From assembly GCA_036419695.1 (NCBI GenBank), contig CP143946.1:1916001-1980000 (forward strand): a DNA stretch of 64,000 nucleotides. The letters run 5' to 3'. Below are positions 8,631-16,602 of this stretch, piece after piece. A program made the position numbers and the translations under genes. How positions within the stretch are numbered: position 1 is the first letter of the stretch; every line of letters starts with the position of its first letter. Under the pieces are notes generated by a model that did no database searches, was not told where the DNA came from, and saw only the letters and a program-made list of their open reading frames with translations. This DNA is from [Clostridium] symbiosum. GTDB lineage: Bacteria; Bacillota; Clostridia; Lachnospirales; Lachnospiraceae.

Positions 8631-10154
8631 TCAGGCCAGGATACCGTTTTCTGCAAACCGTTCCCTCCAGAATGCAAAATCCGCTTTCCAATAACCAGGA
8701 TCAAGGCTCCAGGTTTCTCCGATTGCCATGACATCTCCGTCAGGATGATAGGCAGGCCAGTGAGGAATGGACGGCACATTGGGATTGCCGGAAGCGGCAA
8801 AGGCCGCCCAGACGTCCATCATCTGTTCCTGCAGTTTTTCCGGGGCGCCGTTGGGAATCAGGTTTCCGAAGACATAGTTGCAGGGAGCGCCGTGCAGGGC
8901 TCTGAAGCCCTCCTTTGGATCCCGGAGGCGGAAGGTGAACTGGTAGACCGGGATGCGGGAACAGCAGGCCCTTGCAATCCATTCGCCGCCTAAACGCAGT
9001 CCGAGATCATTGTGTACCGTCATATAGGCCTCCTTGTCACTCATCTCCGGGTGAAGGAGCCGGAAGGCCTCCATATCGTTGTCCGTTACCTTCTTATCGG
9101 TATTTCTCTGAATAACGGATGTCTTAGTCTCCTCTGCATCCATCTTTAAAAACATCTGATCATATTCCCCTTCACTGCCTCCGATCATCAGCGCTTTTAC
9201 CTTAAATTCGCCTTTTACCAGGCGGTCAAAGGCATCCGTGCTGACGGTCAGCCCGTCCTGGACGGGAGAGAAGAGTTTGCTGGCCTTGCTGCCGCCGAAG
9301 CGGATGCCAAAGAGTTTTTTCTGCGCGGCCAGTATTTCTTCGGGGGACAGAGATAAAGCATCTGAAAGTGTGGAAACTCCAGCCAACTCAAAAAATGTTC
9401 TGCCGATCTCTTCGCTGGTATCCAGGGCCACGGTGCCCAAATCGGTCATATAGGAGCTTTGGCAGACCGCTTTCTGGAAATAGTCTTCGGCCTCCGGGAT
9501 GACCAGGAGATGGCTGATGGCATTGGAACCGGCGGAATGGCCATACAGGGTAACATTACCGGGGTCACCGCCGAAGGAGGCGATGTTGTGGCGGGTCCAT
9601 TTCAGGGCGGCAATAAGATCGAGAAGAGCCAGGTTGTTGCTGAAACGGTATCTGCCGTCAGGATCCAGGAAGGAGAGATTCAGGCTGCCCAGCACGCCTA
9701 CCCGGTAGTTGCAGGCTACGACGATCAGCTCCGGATGGGCCTTAATAAGCTTTTCAGGAAGATTCAGCCTTTTATAGTTGTATCCCATGATGTAGGAGCC
9801 GCCGTATACCCAGAACAGCACGTTCTTTTTGGGAACCGTCACATCGGCTGCCCAGATATTCAGATTCAGGCAGTCCTCGGAGACGGGGACATGGGTGAAA
9901 TCACCGTTCCGCTCGGCAAAAAACGGGTCCGGCTCAGCCTGTATCGGGGCGGGGCCGAATGACTTAGCCGGAAGAGTGCCGTTAAAGGATGTAATTTCTA
10001 CGGGTGGCTGCCAGCGTTTTGCGGTGGCAAATGGGATATTCAGGAAGGTCAGGATTCCCTCTTTACCGCGGAAACCTTCAATTTTACCGCAGGGTGTATC
10101 CACGGTTATGGAACCGGACGGTTCGGATTTTGTAGTTGTAAAATCAGTGTTCAT
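8631..10154 (-). CDS. Carboxylesterase type B (para-nitrobenzyl-esterase-like)
   Basis: This 507-residue alpha/beta hydrolase belongs to the type B carboxylesterases (PnbA-like, COG2272). The nucleophile elbow GHSAG places the serine at residue 207, the oxyanion-hole region reads VYGGSYIMGYN, and EDCLNLNIWA is the family landmark. There is no signal peptide, so it should be cytoplasmic and cleave ester bonds of small molecules. AAAGGA precedes the ATG. Its gene starts about 20 bases after a degraded citrate-symporter-like gene on the same strand, so the pair was probably an uptake-and-hydrolysis operon. The promoter upstream of the pseudogene may still drive it. Confidence 0.93.
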   Translation of the reverse strand: MNTDFTTTKSEPSGSITVDTPCGKIEGFRGKEGILTFLNIPFATAKRWQPPVEITSFNGTLPAKSFGPAPIQAEPDPFFAERNGDFTHVPVSEDCLNLNIWAADVTVPKKNVLFWVYGGSYIMGYNYKRLNLPEKLIKAHPELIVVACNYRVGVLGSLNLSFLDPDGRYRFSNNLALLDLIAALKWTRHNIASFGGDPGNVTLYGHSAGSNAISHLLVIPEAEDYFQKAVCQSSYMTDLGTVALDTSEEIGRTFFELAGVSTLSDALSLSPEEILAAQKKLFGIRFGGSKASKLFSPVQDGLTVSTDAFDRLVKGEFKVKALMIGGSEGEYDQMFLKMDAEETKTSVIQRNTDKKVTDNDMEAFRLLHPEMSDKEAYMTVHNDLGLRLGGEWIARACCSRIPVYQFTFRLRDPKEGFRALHGAPCNYVFGNLIPNGAPEKLQEQMMDVWAAFAASGNPNVPSIPHWPAYHPDGDVMAIGETWSLDPGYWKADFAFWRERFAENGILA

Positions 10155-10175
10155 ATGATTCCTTTCTCTTTTCTG

Positions 10176-10717
10176 TTAGACAGGGAGCATTCCCGTTACG
10201 ATCATAAAGGCCAGCATCAGGAGCAGAACGTAACCAAAGGCAAAGCCCAGGTTGGAGCTTACCTTGCCGGCCAGCAGGGCGGCAAGAAGAATCAGGGTAA
10301 ACACGCCGTCAAAGACAGCCATATTTTTTCCGAGAGGGAGCTCCAGGGGCTGATCCAGTTCCTTTTTGAGAGCGGCAAATTCTGCCTCATTCATCCCTGC
10401 GCCATGGCGTTTTTCCAGGATAGAAACGGGAATGCATAAAAGCAGCACGCAGAGAATTTAATCAGGGCCTTAAAAATACCGGCCTCGGTGAGAATACCGA
10501 AATAGAGAACGGCAAACACCATCAGAAACAGGGTTCCCGACACGGATTTTAAGCCGTTTCCGATAAAGCCGTTTACCTCCTTCAGGCTAAAGCCCATTAA
10601 GACCGCAGCTATAATCGGAACACCGGTCATAATCACCCCGGGACTGGCGGGTGCCTTGAAAATCAGTATGATAATGGCAAGCAGCATTATCAGTGTAATA
10701 ATGACGTTTATTGACAT
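10176..10717 (-). pseudogene. Remnant of a CitMHS-like transporter with two large internal deletions
   Basis: The intact gene at 13812-15113 gives a clear reference. This copy keeps the start (MSINVIITLIMLL to EAGIFKALIKF), then jumps, with a frame change near 10450, to the segment LLLCIPVSILEKRHGAGM. It continues to NLGFAFG and jumps again to the last residues (LMLAFMIVTGMLPV). About 100 residues are lost at the first junction and about 160 at the second, including the conserved DGSGATT region, so it cannot be a transporter. Its strong binding site (AAGGAGGAAACT before the ATG) is still intact. The stop is 21 bases before the esterase start, so transcription through it may still feed the esterase. 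Confidence 0.88.
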
Positions 10718-10810
10718 AGTTTCCTCCTTTGTTTCCGACGCCGGTCTTTTTATCCGGCGTCTGTTTCTAGCTGTATCATAGTTTTTTCTTCCGTACGCAG
10801 CAATGGACAG

Positions 10811-10818
10811 TGTGCACA
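10811..10818. promoter_or_regulatory. TGTGCACA palindrome upstream of the transporter remnant
   Basis: An 8-bp perfect palindrome lies 93 bases upstream of the pseudogene start. A spaced version of the same half-site occurs at 12634-12648 upstream of the intact hydrolase gene. The shared motif at both putative targets makes it a candidate operator for the PucR-type regulator encoded between them. The link is inference. Confidence 0.35.
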
Positions 10819-10819
10819 A

Positions 10820-10846
10820 ATAAAAATCCTGCCAATGGGCAGGATT
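10820..10846 (-). terminator. Intrinsic terminator of the PucR-type gene
   Basis: Read on the minus strand, AATCCTGCC, loop CATT and GGCAGGATT are followed by TTTTATTT. This is a 9-bp stem with a T-run about 95 bases after the regulator stop codon. Confidence 0.8.
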
Positions 10847-10940
10847 CATAAATCGTCGGAATAAAGAAAAAAGTCAGGGAATTCACTTGTATTTTATGGG
10901 GAATCCCGATAAAATAGAGAATCAGATTTGGCCGTCTATC

Positions 10941-12569
10941 TCATTCAGGCGCAGGGGAGTATCTTTTAATCGGATGAAGCAGATCCTCCTGCCGGTAGTT
11001 CTCGGCATAACGGACCACCATCGAGGAGAGCATCAGGATCATCTGAAGGTTCCAGTCGTCCAGGCTGCGGCCGATTATTTCTTCGATCCGGTCGATCTTA
11101 TTAATAACGGTATTGCGGTGAAGATACATGTCCTTGGCCGTTTTTGTGGTATTGCAGTTATTTTTGATGTAAGCTTCCAGTATTTCACAGAGGTTGTCGT
11201 GCTCCTCAATATCATGGCGCTTCAGTATCGTATACTTTGGAGTACACAGGTAAATCAGGTTATTTTCGTGGAAATCATAACCAAAGCGGCCGCAGAGATC
11301 GATGAGATGGTAGGCGGTGTAATCGTCGTAATAAAAAAGTCTCTGTCCCGGATCGCCGCTCAGGGCGCGGCCAAGGGAAATTACCTCCTTTGTCTGCAGG
11401 TAAATGGGGCGGATAGAGGAGACAAAGGCGGATTTATTGCCGATGGAGGCGTATGCATGGTAGCGTTCCAGCAGTTTTTGCAGGCGCTCTCCGTCAAACG
11501 GAATATCCCAGGAGTCTTCTTCCGTTTTTACAAGAAGGATTAAATCACCCTGATACACCGCGGTCTGGCAGAGAGGGAAAATCTCCGACAGGGCGTGAAG
11601 GATCAGGCCGGTCGGCAGGGATTTCTGACCGGGTTCAAAAGTGATTACGATGCAGGTATAAAAATTCGGGGGAAGGAACAGCAGCCGGAACAGCCGGCTC
11701 TGAAGCTCCTCCTCACTTGAAATTCTGCGCTCAATCAGATCGCCGATCAGAGAGGAAAACTCGGCATTGGATTCAAATTCTTCCCGGTTGTGCATCAGCG
11801 AGTGCTCCCGGATCAGGGAGACAAGCAGTTTTACATAGTCAAACAGGGCCGGATCCCGGCCGGCGGATTCGGAAAATACCAGCAGGCGCCCGTAGGTGCT
11901 GGAATGGTATTTTAAAGGGGCCAGAAGGCCATAGCTGTCCGGTTCCAACAGAGCTTCATAAATGCCTTTCGGGACCGAATCCTTTTTCTGTCCGGGGACC
12001 GGTGAATTTAAAAACGTGTCAATACTGTCGGCGGAGAGGTAGCCGAAGGACAAGAGCTGCTGGATATAAGCGTTCTCGAATGCATAATCCACATTAGAGG
12101 CAATGAGACGGTATCCGCCGTTCAACAAAAACAGAGGAACATGCAGCCGTGAAGCGGCCTCATTCAGCAGCGGCTGAATCTCTTTATTGCGGCAGGCCAG
12201 GAGGCAGAGCCGGTTCATCCAGCCTGTAAAGTCGAAAAAACAGCTGTTGGCCCGGTTTAGAATCTCCCCGGCCGGTAGACGGCAGGAGAGGAAGGAAATG
12301 TCTGACCTGCCGAAGGGCTGTTCATCCGATTCTTTGGATGAGGAGCCATCCTCTGACAGAAGGAGCATGGATCCATCCGGAATCAGCCCCTGCCGCCATA
12401 GCTTGTACGCAGTCCTGGAATCGGCTATGTATACAGTCTGCTGCTCAAAAGCAGATAACTTTTCGGAAAGCAGCTGGATATTATTGACGGTCAGATTGGT
12501 GTCCGGTGAGAACAGGCTACGCAGCCGGCAGTCGGAAAAACTTTGGGCTAAAATCGGAAATGTGAACAC
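10941..12569 (-). CDS. PucR/CdaR-type transcriptional regulator
   Basis: This 542-residue protein ends in a PucR C-terminal helix-turn-helix (about residues 480-525): EAYIKNNCNTTKTAKDMYLH followed by RNTVINKIDRIEE. The N-terminal 300 residues form a sensory region of the GAF/purine-catabolism type (HVPLFLLNGGYRLIASN, YGRLLVFSESAG), and a GGDEF-like GAF-CdaR linker lies between. Members activate catabolic genes in response to small ligands. The gene sits between two hydrolase/transporter modules, one on each side and pointing away from it or following it, so both are likely targets. It ends at an intrinsic terminator. Confidence 0.85.
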   Translation of the reverse strand: MFTFPILAQSFSDCRLRSLFSPDTNLTVNNIQLLSEKLSAFEQQTVYIADSRTAYKLWRQGLIPDGSMLLLSEDGSSSKESDEQPFGRSDISFLSCRLPAGEILNRANSCFFDFTGWMNRLCLLACRNKEIQPLLNEAASRLHVPLFLLNGGYRLIASNVDYAFENAYIQQLLSFGYLSADSIDTFLNSPVPGQKKDSVPKGIYEALLEPDSYGLLAPLKYHSSTYGRLLVFSESAGRDPALFDYVKLLVSLIREHSLMHNREEFESNAEFSSLIGDLIERRISSEEELQSRLFRLLFLPPNFYTCIVITFEPGQKSLPTGLILHALSEIFPLCQTAVYQGDLILLVKTEEDSWDIPFDGERLQKLLERYHAYASIGNKSAFVSSIRPIYLQTKEVISLGRALSGDPGQRLFYYDDYTAYHLIDLCGRFGYDFHENNLIYLCTPKYTILKRHDIEEHDNLCEILEAYIKNNCNTTKTAKDMYLHRNTVINKIDRIEEIIGRSLDDWNLQMILMLSSMVVRYAENYRQEDLLHPIKRYSPAPE

Positions 12570-12633
12570 GGAACGGCCTCCTTTTTCATTTTAGGATTAG
12601 GATATCAGCTTTTTATACAAATTTCAACGAGAA

Positions 12634-12648
12634 TGTGCAAAATGCACA
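12634..12648. promoter_or_regulatory. Candidate operator in the divergent promoter region
   Basis: The 15-bp palindrome TGTGCAAAATGCACA has perfect 6-bp arms around AAA. It lies between the divergent PucR-type gene (start 12569) and the alpha/beta hydrolase gene (start 12784), where a regulator of both would bind. The same half-site TGTGCA occurs at 10811. Confidence 0.45.
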
Positions 12649-12668
12649 CGAAAACATGGTACGAATAA

Positions 12669-12713
12669 TTACTGTTCACGGGCAGTCATAGCGCAATGCG
12701 GTGTGAACAGTAA
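12669..12713. repeat. Minimal family-B element (GTTACTGTTCAC-type ends)
   Basis: TTACTGTTCAC (12669-12679) and its inverted copy GTGAACAGTAA (12703-12713) enclose 23 bases. The same end sequence bounds the longer elements at 28953-29145 and 54892-55043. It lies in the 5' untranslated region of the hydrolase gene and would form a strong hairpin in its mRNA. Confidence 0.65.
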
Positions 12714-12783
12714 CCACGAATTTTACCTGCGGACAGTAATAAAAAGGCCGCCGGAAGGCATAATGCCTGGAAGGGAGAAAGGA

Positions 12784-13653
12784 ATGCTTTTAGAATTAAA
12801 GGATACAAAGCTGTATTATGAGGAGTTTGGACAGGGAGAACGCTGTATTTTGTCGGCGATGCAGCAGCTGGACCCGGATCGGAAGGGATGGCCCTACGAT
12901 CTGGCGGAAGAGGGCTTCCATGTTTTTGCAATTCAGATGAGGGGATATGGACAGTCTGCCCACGTCATGGAGGATTATGGGGAAAGATGGTATGACATCT
13001 GGGCCGATGACGTGGCAGATTTTGCCGCCGCCATGGGAATCAGACGTTTTCTGTATACGGGCGCTTCCGACGGAGGCGGAGTCGGCTGGCATCTCTGCCT
13101 GCGCCACCCGGAAATATTAACAGGCTTTGCAGGGCTGGCGGCAGGTCCCCATTCCAGAAGCATCGGGGCCATCTCACCCAGCCGGAAGTATACGATCGAC
13201 GCGGTGGGAAGCCGGGCGGCCGTGGAGCAGCTGGCCATGTACCACAAACAGCGGATTCTCTATTTTGCCAAGAAGTTCGGGGATGACCCGGAGCTGAAAG
13301 CGGAATTTGAACGGAAAGCGGAGACGATTTACCAGATGAAAATGGATATGGGGCCGGAGGAGATGAAAATCCAGCCGGGAATTACGCTTCCCTGGCTGAA
13401 GACCGATGAAGAGGTGTTAAAAGCGCTCTCCGAAATTCATTTTCCGGTGCTTCTGCTGATCGGCATGAAGGATGCGATGGTTCCTCTTGGCAAAACGGTC
13501 CAGCCGATAGGGGCCATTGAACATGCCAAGGCCGTGTTCTACCAGGAGGCGAACCATTTGCTGTACTACGGCAGGCGCGAAGATGTGAGACGGGAAATTG
13601 CCGCTTTTGCGGAGGAGGCTTTTGAGAAAGACGGAGATAAGACTGCCCATTGA
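12784..13653 (+). CDS. Alpha/beta hydrolase
   Basis: This protein of about 289 residues has the alpha/beta-hydrolase core: nucleophile elbow GASDGGG with Ser95, an acidic residue in GMKDAMVPLG, and a late His in EANHLLYYG. These fit a Ser-Asp-His triad. I chose the ATG at 12784 because GGGAG lies 6 bases upstream and the protein then begins with the first beta strand; in-frame ATGs at 12763 and 12703 would add poorly conserved-looking residues. It is read divergently from the PucR-type gene and is followed by a citrate-symporter-like gene, mirroring the esterase/transporter pair on the other side. The substrate is unknown. Confidence 0.85.
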   Translation: MLLELKDTKLYYEEFGQGERCILSAMQQLDPDRKGWPYDLAEEGFHVFAIQMRGYGQSAHVMEDYGERWYDIWADDVADFAAAMGIRRFLYTGASDGGGVGWHLCLRHPEILTGFAGLAAGPHSRSIGAISPSRKYTIDAVGSRAAVEQLAMYHKQRILYFAKKFGDDPELKAEFERKAETIYQMKMDMGPEEMKIQPGITLPWLKTDEEVLKALSEIHFPVLLLIGMKDAMVPLGKTVQPIGAIEHAKAVFYQEANHLLYYGRREDVRREIAAFAEEAFEKDGDKTAH

Positions 13654-13811
13654 AGGGGAGTCCCTATTGTGCAGAGTATCCATTGTAAAATTGACTGAAA
13701 AAAATTATGATATGACTGAAATGATACATTACAGACATCGCGGCATGTAATTGAACGGCAACGCATGGTTCCGGAACATACGCCGTGCCGCAGTAAGGGA
13801 AGGTACAACGG

Positions 13812-15113
13812 ATGACGTGGAACAGTATAATAACTCTGATTATGATGGTACTCATTATTATCCTGCTATTTCGGGGAGTCAGCAGCCCGGGAGTGATATT
13901 CAGCACAGTGCCCATTATAGCCGGCCTGCTCATGGGCTTTGGCCCGGCAGAGCTTAATGGTTTTATTGGAGAGGGGCTAAAGGCCATTTCCGGCACTCTG
14001 TTTTTAATGGTCTTTGCTGTTTTATATTTTGGGCTGCTTCATGAGGCGGGGGTATTCAAGGCTCTGATCCGTCTGGTCATGCGGTTTCTCGGCAACAGCA
14101 TTACCGGCACGATGTGGGTTACCGCGCTGATCAGCGTCCTGACCCAGTTGGATGGTTCGGGGGCTACAACGGCAATCTGTACCATCCCGACCATGCGTCC
14201 CATTTATGAAAAACAGAGAATCCGATGTGAGGCCCTGCTGCTGATAGAAAGTCTTGCATCGGGGATTCTGTGTCTGCTACCCTGGGCGCCGGGGCTCTGC
14301 GAGGCGGCGGCTTACGTCAATGTCGATGTGTACGAACTGTTTTTGTGGCTGATTCCTGTTCTGTTTTTTTCCCTGGCCGCACTTTTTCTCCTCTGTATCC
14401 CCCTCGCAGCGTATGAAAAACGCCACGGAGCGGGAATGACCAGGGAAGAGTTTGAAGAGATGAAGCGGGAGATAGATAAACCTCTGGAATTCCCCCTGGG
14501 CAAGGGAGTTGCGGTATTTGACGGGATTGTCACCCTGTGCTTGATGGCGGCGCTTTTGGGCGGCATTGTGAAAACGAATTTTGCCTTCGGCCTCACATTC
14601 GGAATTCTGCTGGTGGTTAACTTCCGTGATATAGGGAGACAGAGGGAGTACCTGAAGAAGCAGGCGCCGATGGCGCTAGACATGGCAGTCACGATTCTGG
14701 GCGTATGCGTGATGGTGGGCGTAAACCAGGGGACGGGCGCTATCGCCGATTTGGCGAACTGGATGGTGTCCAATACTTCGGGCAGTCTTCTTTCCCATCT
14801 GCCCTTTGTGCTCTGCCTCTTCAGTATGCTGCTTTCCATCACCATCGGCGGTTCCAAGAATTCCGTGGTGCTGCCCGCCATTATCCCCATGGTAGCAGCA
14901 TTTGGCTTTACGCCGGTTCAGGTGCTCGGCGCTGTATTTGCAACCGGAGTGATCAGTGCGAACTTAAGCCTTTTTAACGCGACGCCGTATCTGGCTCTGG
15001 GACTGGCCGGGGTGGAGATGAAAAGCCATTTAAAATATTCCCTTCTTCCGGTATATGGATTCAGTCTGCTGATGCTGTTGTTTATGGTGGTATCGGGGAT
15101 GCTGCCGATGTAG
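13812..15113 (+). CDS. CitMHS-family (citrate-Mg2+:H+ symporter-like) transporter
   Basis: This 433-residue protein has about 12 membrane segments. The LTQLDGSGATTAICTIPTM segment corresponds to the conserved LDGDGSTT-type loop of CitMHS transporters, and a second re-entrant-like ITIGGSKNSVVLPAIIPM occurs in the C-terminal half, as expected for the ion-transporter superfamily. Members import metal-chelated citrate or related organic acids with protons. It follows the alpha/beta hydrolase gene by about 160 bases. The degraded paralogue at 10176-10717 is about 60-70 percent alike in the shared parts by eye. The substrate may be an acid released or hydrolysed by the hydrolase. Confidence 0.85.
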   Translation: MTWNSIITLIMMVLIIILLFRGVSSPGVIFSTVPIIAGLLMGFGPAELNGFIGEGLKAISGTLFLMVFAVLYFGLLHEAGVFKALIRLVMRFLGNSITGTMWVTALISVLTQLDGSGATTAICTIPTMRPIYEKQRIRCEALLLIESLASGILCLLPWAPGLCEAAAYVNVDVYELFLWLIPVLFFSLAALFLLCIPLAAYEKRHGAGMTREEFEEMKREIDKPLEFPLGKGVAVFDGIVTLCLMAALLGGIVKTNFAFGLTFGILLVVNFRDIGRQREYLKKQAPMALDMAVTILGVCVMVGVNQGTGAIADLANWMVSNTSGSLLSHLPFVLCLFSMLLSITIGGSKNSVVLPAIIPMVAAFGFTPVQVLGAVFATGVISANLSLFNATPYLALGLAGVEMKSHLKYSLLPVYGFSLLMLLFMVVSGMLPM

Positions 15114-15129
15114 GCGGAACTGAATTTAC

Positions 15130-15252
15130 AACAACGAAAAATACGCTTTGCGAACGTTTCGTCGGCACTCAACAACGAAAAGCACGCTTCGCGAACTTTT
15201 CATTGCCACTCAACAACGAAAAGCATGCTTCGCGAACTTTTCATTGCCACTC
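15130..15252. repeat. Three tandem copies of a 41-bp repeat (family C)
   Basis: Units begin with AACAACG at 15130, 15171 and 15212, an exact period of 41 bp. The core is GAAAAGCACGCTTCGCGAAC, then TTTTCATTGCCACTC, and each unit can fold on itself. The first unit has several substitutions; the second and third differ at one base. The same unit occurs singly in the opposite orientation at 44541-44583 and 52014-52056, so it is dispersed and not a local duplication only. Confidence 0.9.
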
Positions 15253-15259
15253 AACAAAA

Positions 15260-15283
15260 AGAGCCATCCGGGTGGATGGCTCT
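15260..15283. terminator. Terminator between transporter and cold shock genes
   Basis: AGAGCCATCC, loop GGGT and GGATGGCTCT form a perfect 10-bp stem. On the minus strand it is followed by TTTTTGTT, making a good intrinsic terminator for the cold shock gene. On the plus strand the following TTAATT is weaker, but it may also end the transporter transcript. Confidence 0.8.
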
Positions 15284-15375
15284 TAATTGTAATCATTTTA
15301 CTTATTTCAATATAGCTTATTCACAAAATATATATTAAACATATTATGGAAAGAGGTACACTGGAAAGTTGATGA

Positions 15376-15576
15376 TTAAAGCTTTACTACATTGGTTGCC
15401 TGTGGGCCTTTTGCTCCGTTAACCACTTCAAATTCTACCTGAGCGCCTTCCTCAAGAGATTTGAATCCGTCCATGTTCAGGCCAGAGTAGTGTACAAACA
15501 CATCGTTTCCCTGCTCGTCAGAAATGAATCCGTAGCCCTTCTGGTTGTTAAACCATTTAACTGTACCTTTATTCAT
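15376..15576 (-). CDS. Cold shock protein (CspA/CspB family)
   Basis: This 66-residue protein is a complete single cold shock domain. RNP1 is KGYGFIS and RNP2 is VFVHYS, on the usual five-stranded barrel beginning GTVKWFN. It should bind single-stranded nucleic acid and melt RNA structure. The gene has its own promoter with an untranslated leader of about 50 bases containing the hairpin CTGTAG/CTACAG at 15612-15627, and its own terminator, so it is a single-gene unit. Confidence 0.98.
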   Translation of the reverse strand: MNKGTVKWFNNQKGYGFISDEQGNDVFVHYSGLNMDGFKSLEEGAQVEFEVVNGAKGPQATNVVKL

Positions 15577-15636
15577 ATGATACCTCCAAAAAAATAAAAA
15601 AAATGTTTTAACTGTAGCTATCTACAGCCTGTTCTC

Positions 15637-15665
15637 AGAATAGCACAATTTGGGGTCACTGTCAA
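15637..15665 (-). promoter_or_regulatory. Sigma-A promoter of the cold shock gene
   Basis: On the minus strand TTGACA (15660-15665) and TATTCT (15637-15642) are 17 bases apart. The rest of 15577-15916 holds the csp leader and a purine-rich stretch before the next gene; I see nothing else there. Confidence 0.8.
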
Positions 15666-15916
15666 ACAGTTTTATGGGAAATTCAGGGAATTTCAGGGAA
15701 AATTCAATCATTTTAAATCATACGGGTATTTATGGTAAAAAAGTATGGAAAAAAAGGGATTCCAGGGGTGAAATACCGTGATGAAAAGAGGGAAAAGAAA
15801 GGAAGAAACGTGGTTGATAAAAGGAGAGGGCTGTTGTAAAATAAGTATCAGGCGATATCCGGGGGAAGCCAGAACCTTCCGGATAAATCGGATGCGCAAT
15901 CAGCGGGGAGAGAATC

Positions 15917-16465
15917 ATGAATCTTTGGAATGCAGTCCATCATTTCAGGACAATAACGAGACATAAGCAGATGGTAATGGAGAATTGTTTTAAAGTGGGA
16001 CTCTATAAGCAGGGCCTGCTCCACGATCTGTCTAAATATTCCTGGGAGGAATTTAAAATAGGAGTCAAATACTATCAGGGCGACAGAAGCCCCAATGCGG
16101 CGGAAAAGGAAGAAAAGGGCTATTCCGTGGCCTGGCTGCACCATAAGGGAAGAAACAAGCACCATTTTGAGTACTGGATAGATTTTGCGCCCAATAAGGC
16201 GGACGGTCTGATTGGGAATGAGATGCCCCTGAAATATCTGGTGGAGATGGTGATGGATCGGATTGCCGCCTCCAAGGTCTACAAGGGTGACGAATATACG
16301 GACGCCTGCCCCTGGGAATATTATAACCGGGGAATGGATTACATGGTGATGCATAAGAAAACCAGGGTACAGCTTGAAAAACTTCTTCTGATGCTGAAAG
16401 ACGAGGGAGAAGAAAAAACTTTTGACTATATCAGGAAACTGCTGCGCCACAGGAAGAGAAAGTGA
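15917..16465 (+). CDS. DUF5662-like conserved protein
   Basis: This 182-residue protein resembles the Firmicute family DUF5662. It is rich in paired histidine/aspartate motifs: RHKQMVMENCF, LLHDLSKYS, WLHHKGRNKHHFEYW and VMDRIAASKVYKG. The HD-like LLHDLSK followed by a HH cluster suggests a metal-binding helical fold similar to HD-domain proteins, but no catalytic activity is established for the family that I know of. The gene is flanked by its own upstream gap and a terminator hairpin. Function is unknown. Confidence 0.75.
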   Translation: MNLWNAVHHFRTITRHKQMVMENCFKVGLYKQGLLHDLSKYSWEEFKIGVKYYQGDRSPNAAEKEEKGYSVAWLHHKGRNKHHFEYWIDFAPNKADGLIGNEMPLKYLVEMVMDRIAASKVYKGDEYTDACPWEYYNRGMDYMVMHKKTRVQLEKLLLMLKDEGEEKTFDYIRKLLRHRKRK

Positions 16466-16468
16466 TTT

Positions 16469-16495
16469 GTTACTGTTCACTCCGTGCCCGGTAAC
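16469..16495. repeat. Fragment of a family-B element
   Basis: GTTACTGTTCACTCCGTGCC and the following CGGTAAC match the left end of the element at 54892 (which has CAGTAAC) at all but one position. Only this end piece is present here. Confidence 0.55.
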
Positions 16496-16525
16496 CGTAA
16501 TTTCTTCCGGGCGGAGGGACGTGAA

Positions 16526-16571
16526 AACGGCGAAGAAAAAGCAAGGATCAATCTGCTTTCTCTTCGCCGTT
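16526..16571. terminator. Intrinsic terminator between convergent genes
   Basis: An 18-bp near-perfect stem, AACGGCGAAGA followed by AAAAGCA and its complement, separates the DUF5662-like gene and the minus-strand exonuclease-like gene. The minus-strand reading is followed by TTTTC. Confidence 0.75.
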
Positions 16572-16602
16572 CTATACCTGCTTTGACAACCCAGCATCCG
16601 CC

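Noticed and set aside
10391..10849. Reading the 152-codon frame as a separate small membrane protein
   Set aside because: Comparison with the intact transporter shows it is the N-terminal remnant of the same gene; the last residues are out of frame.
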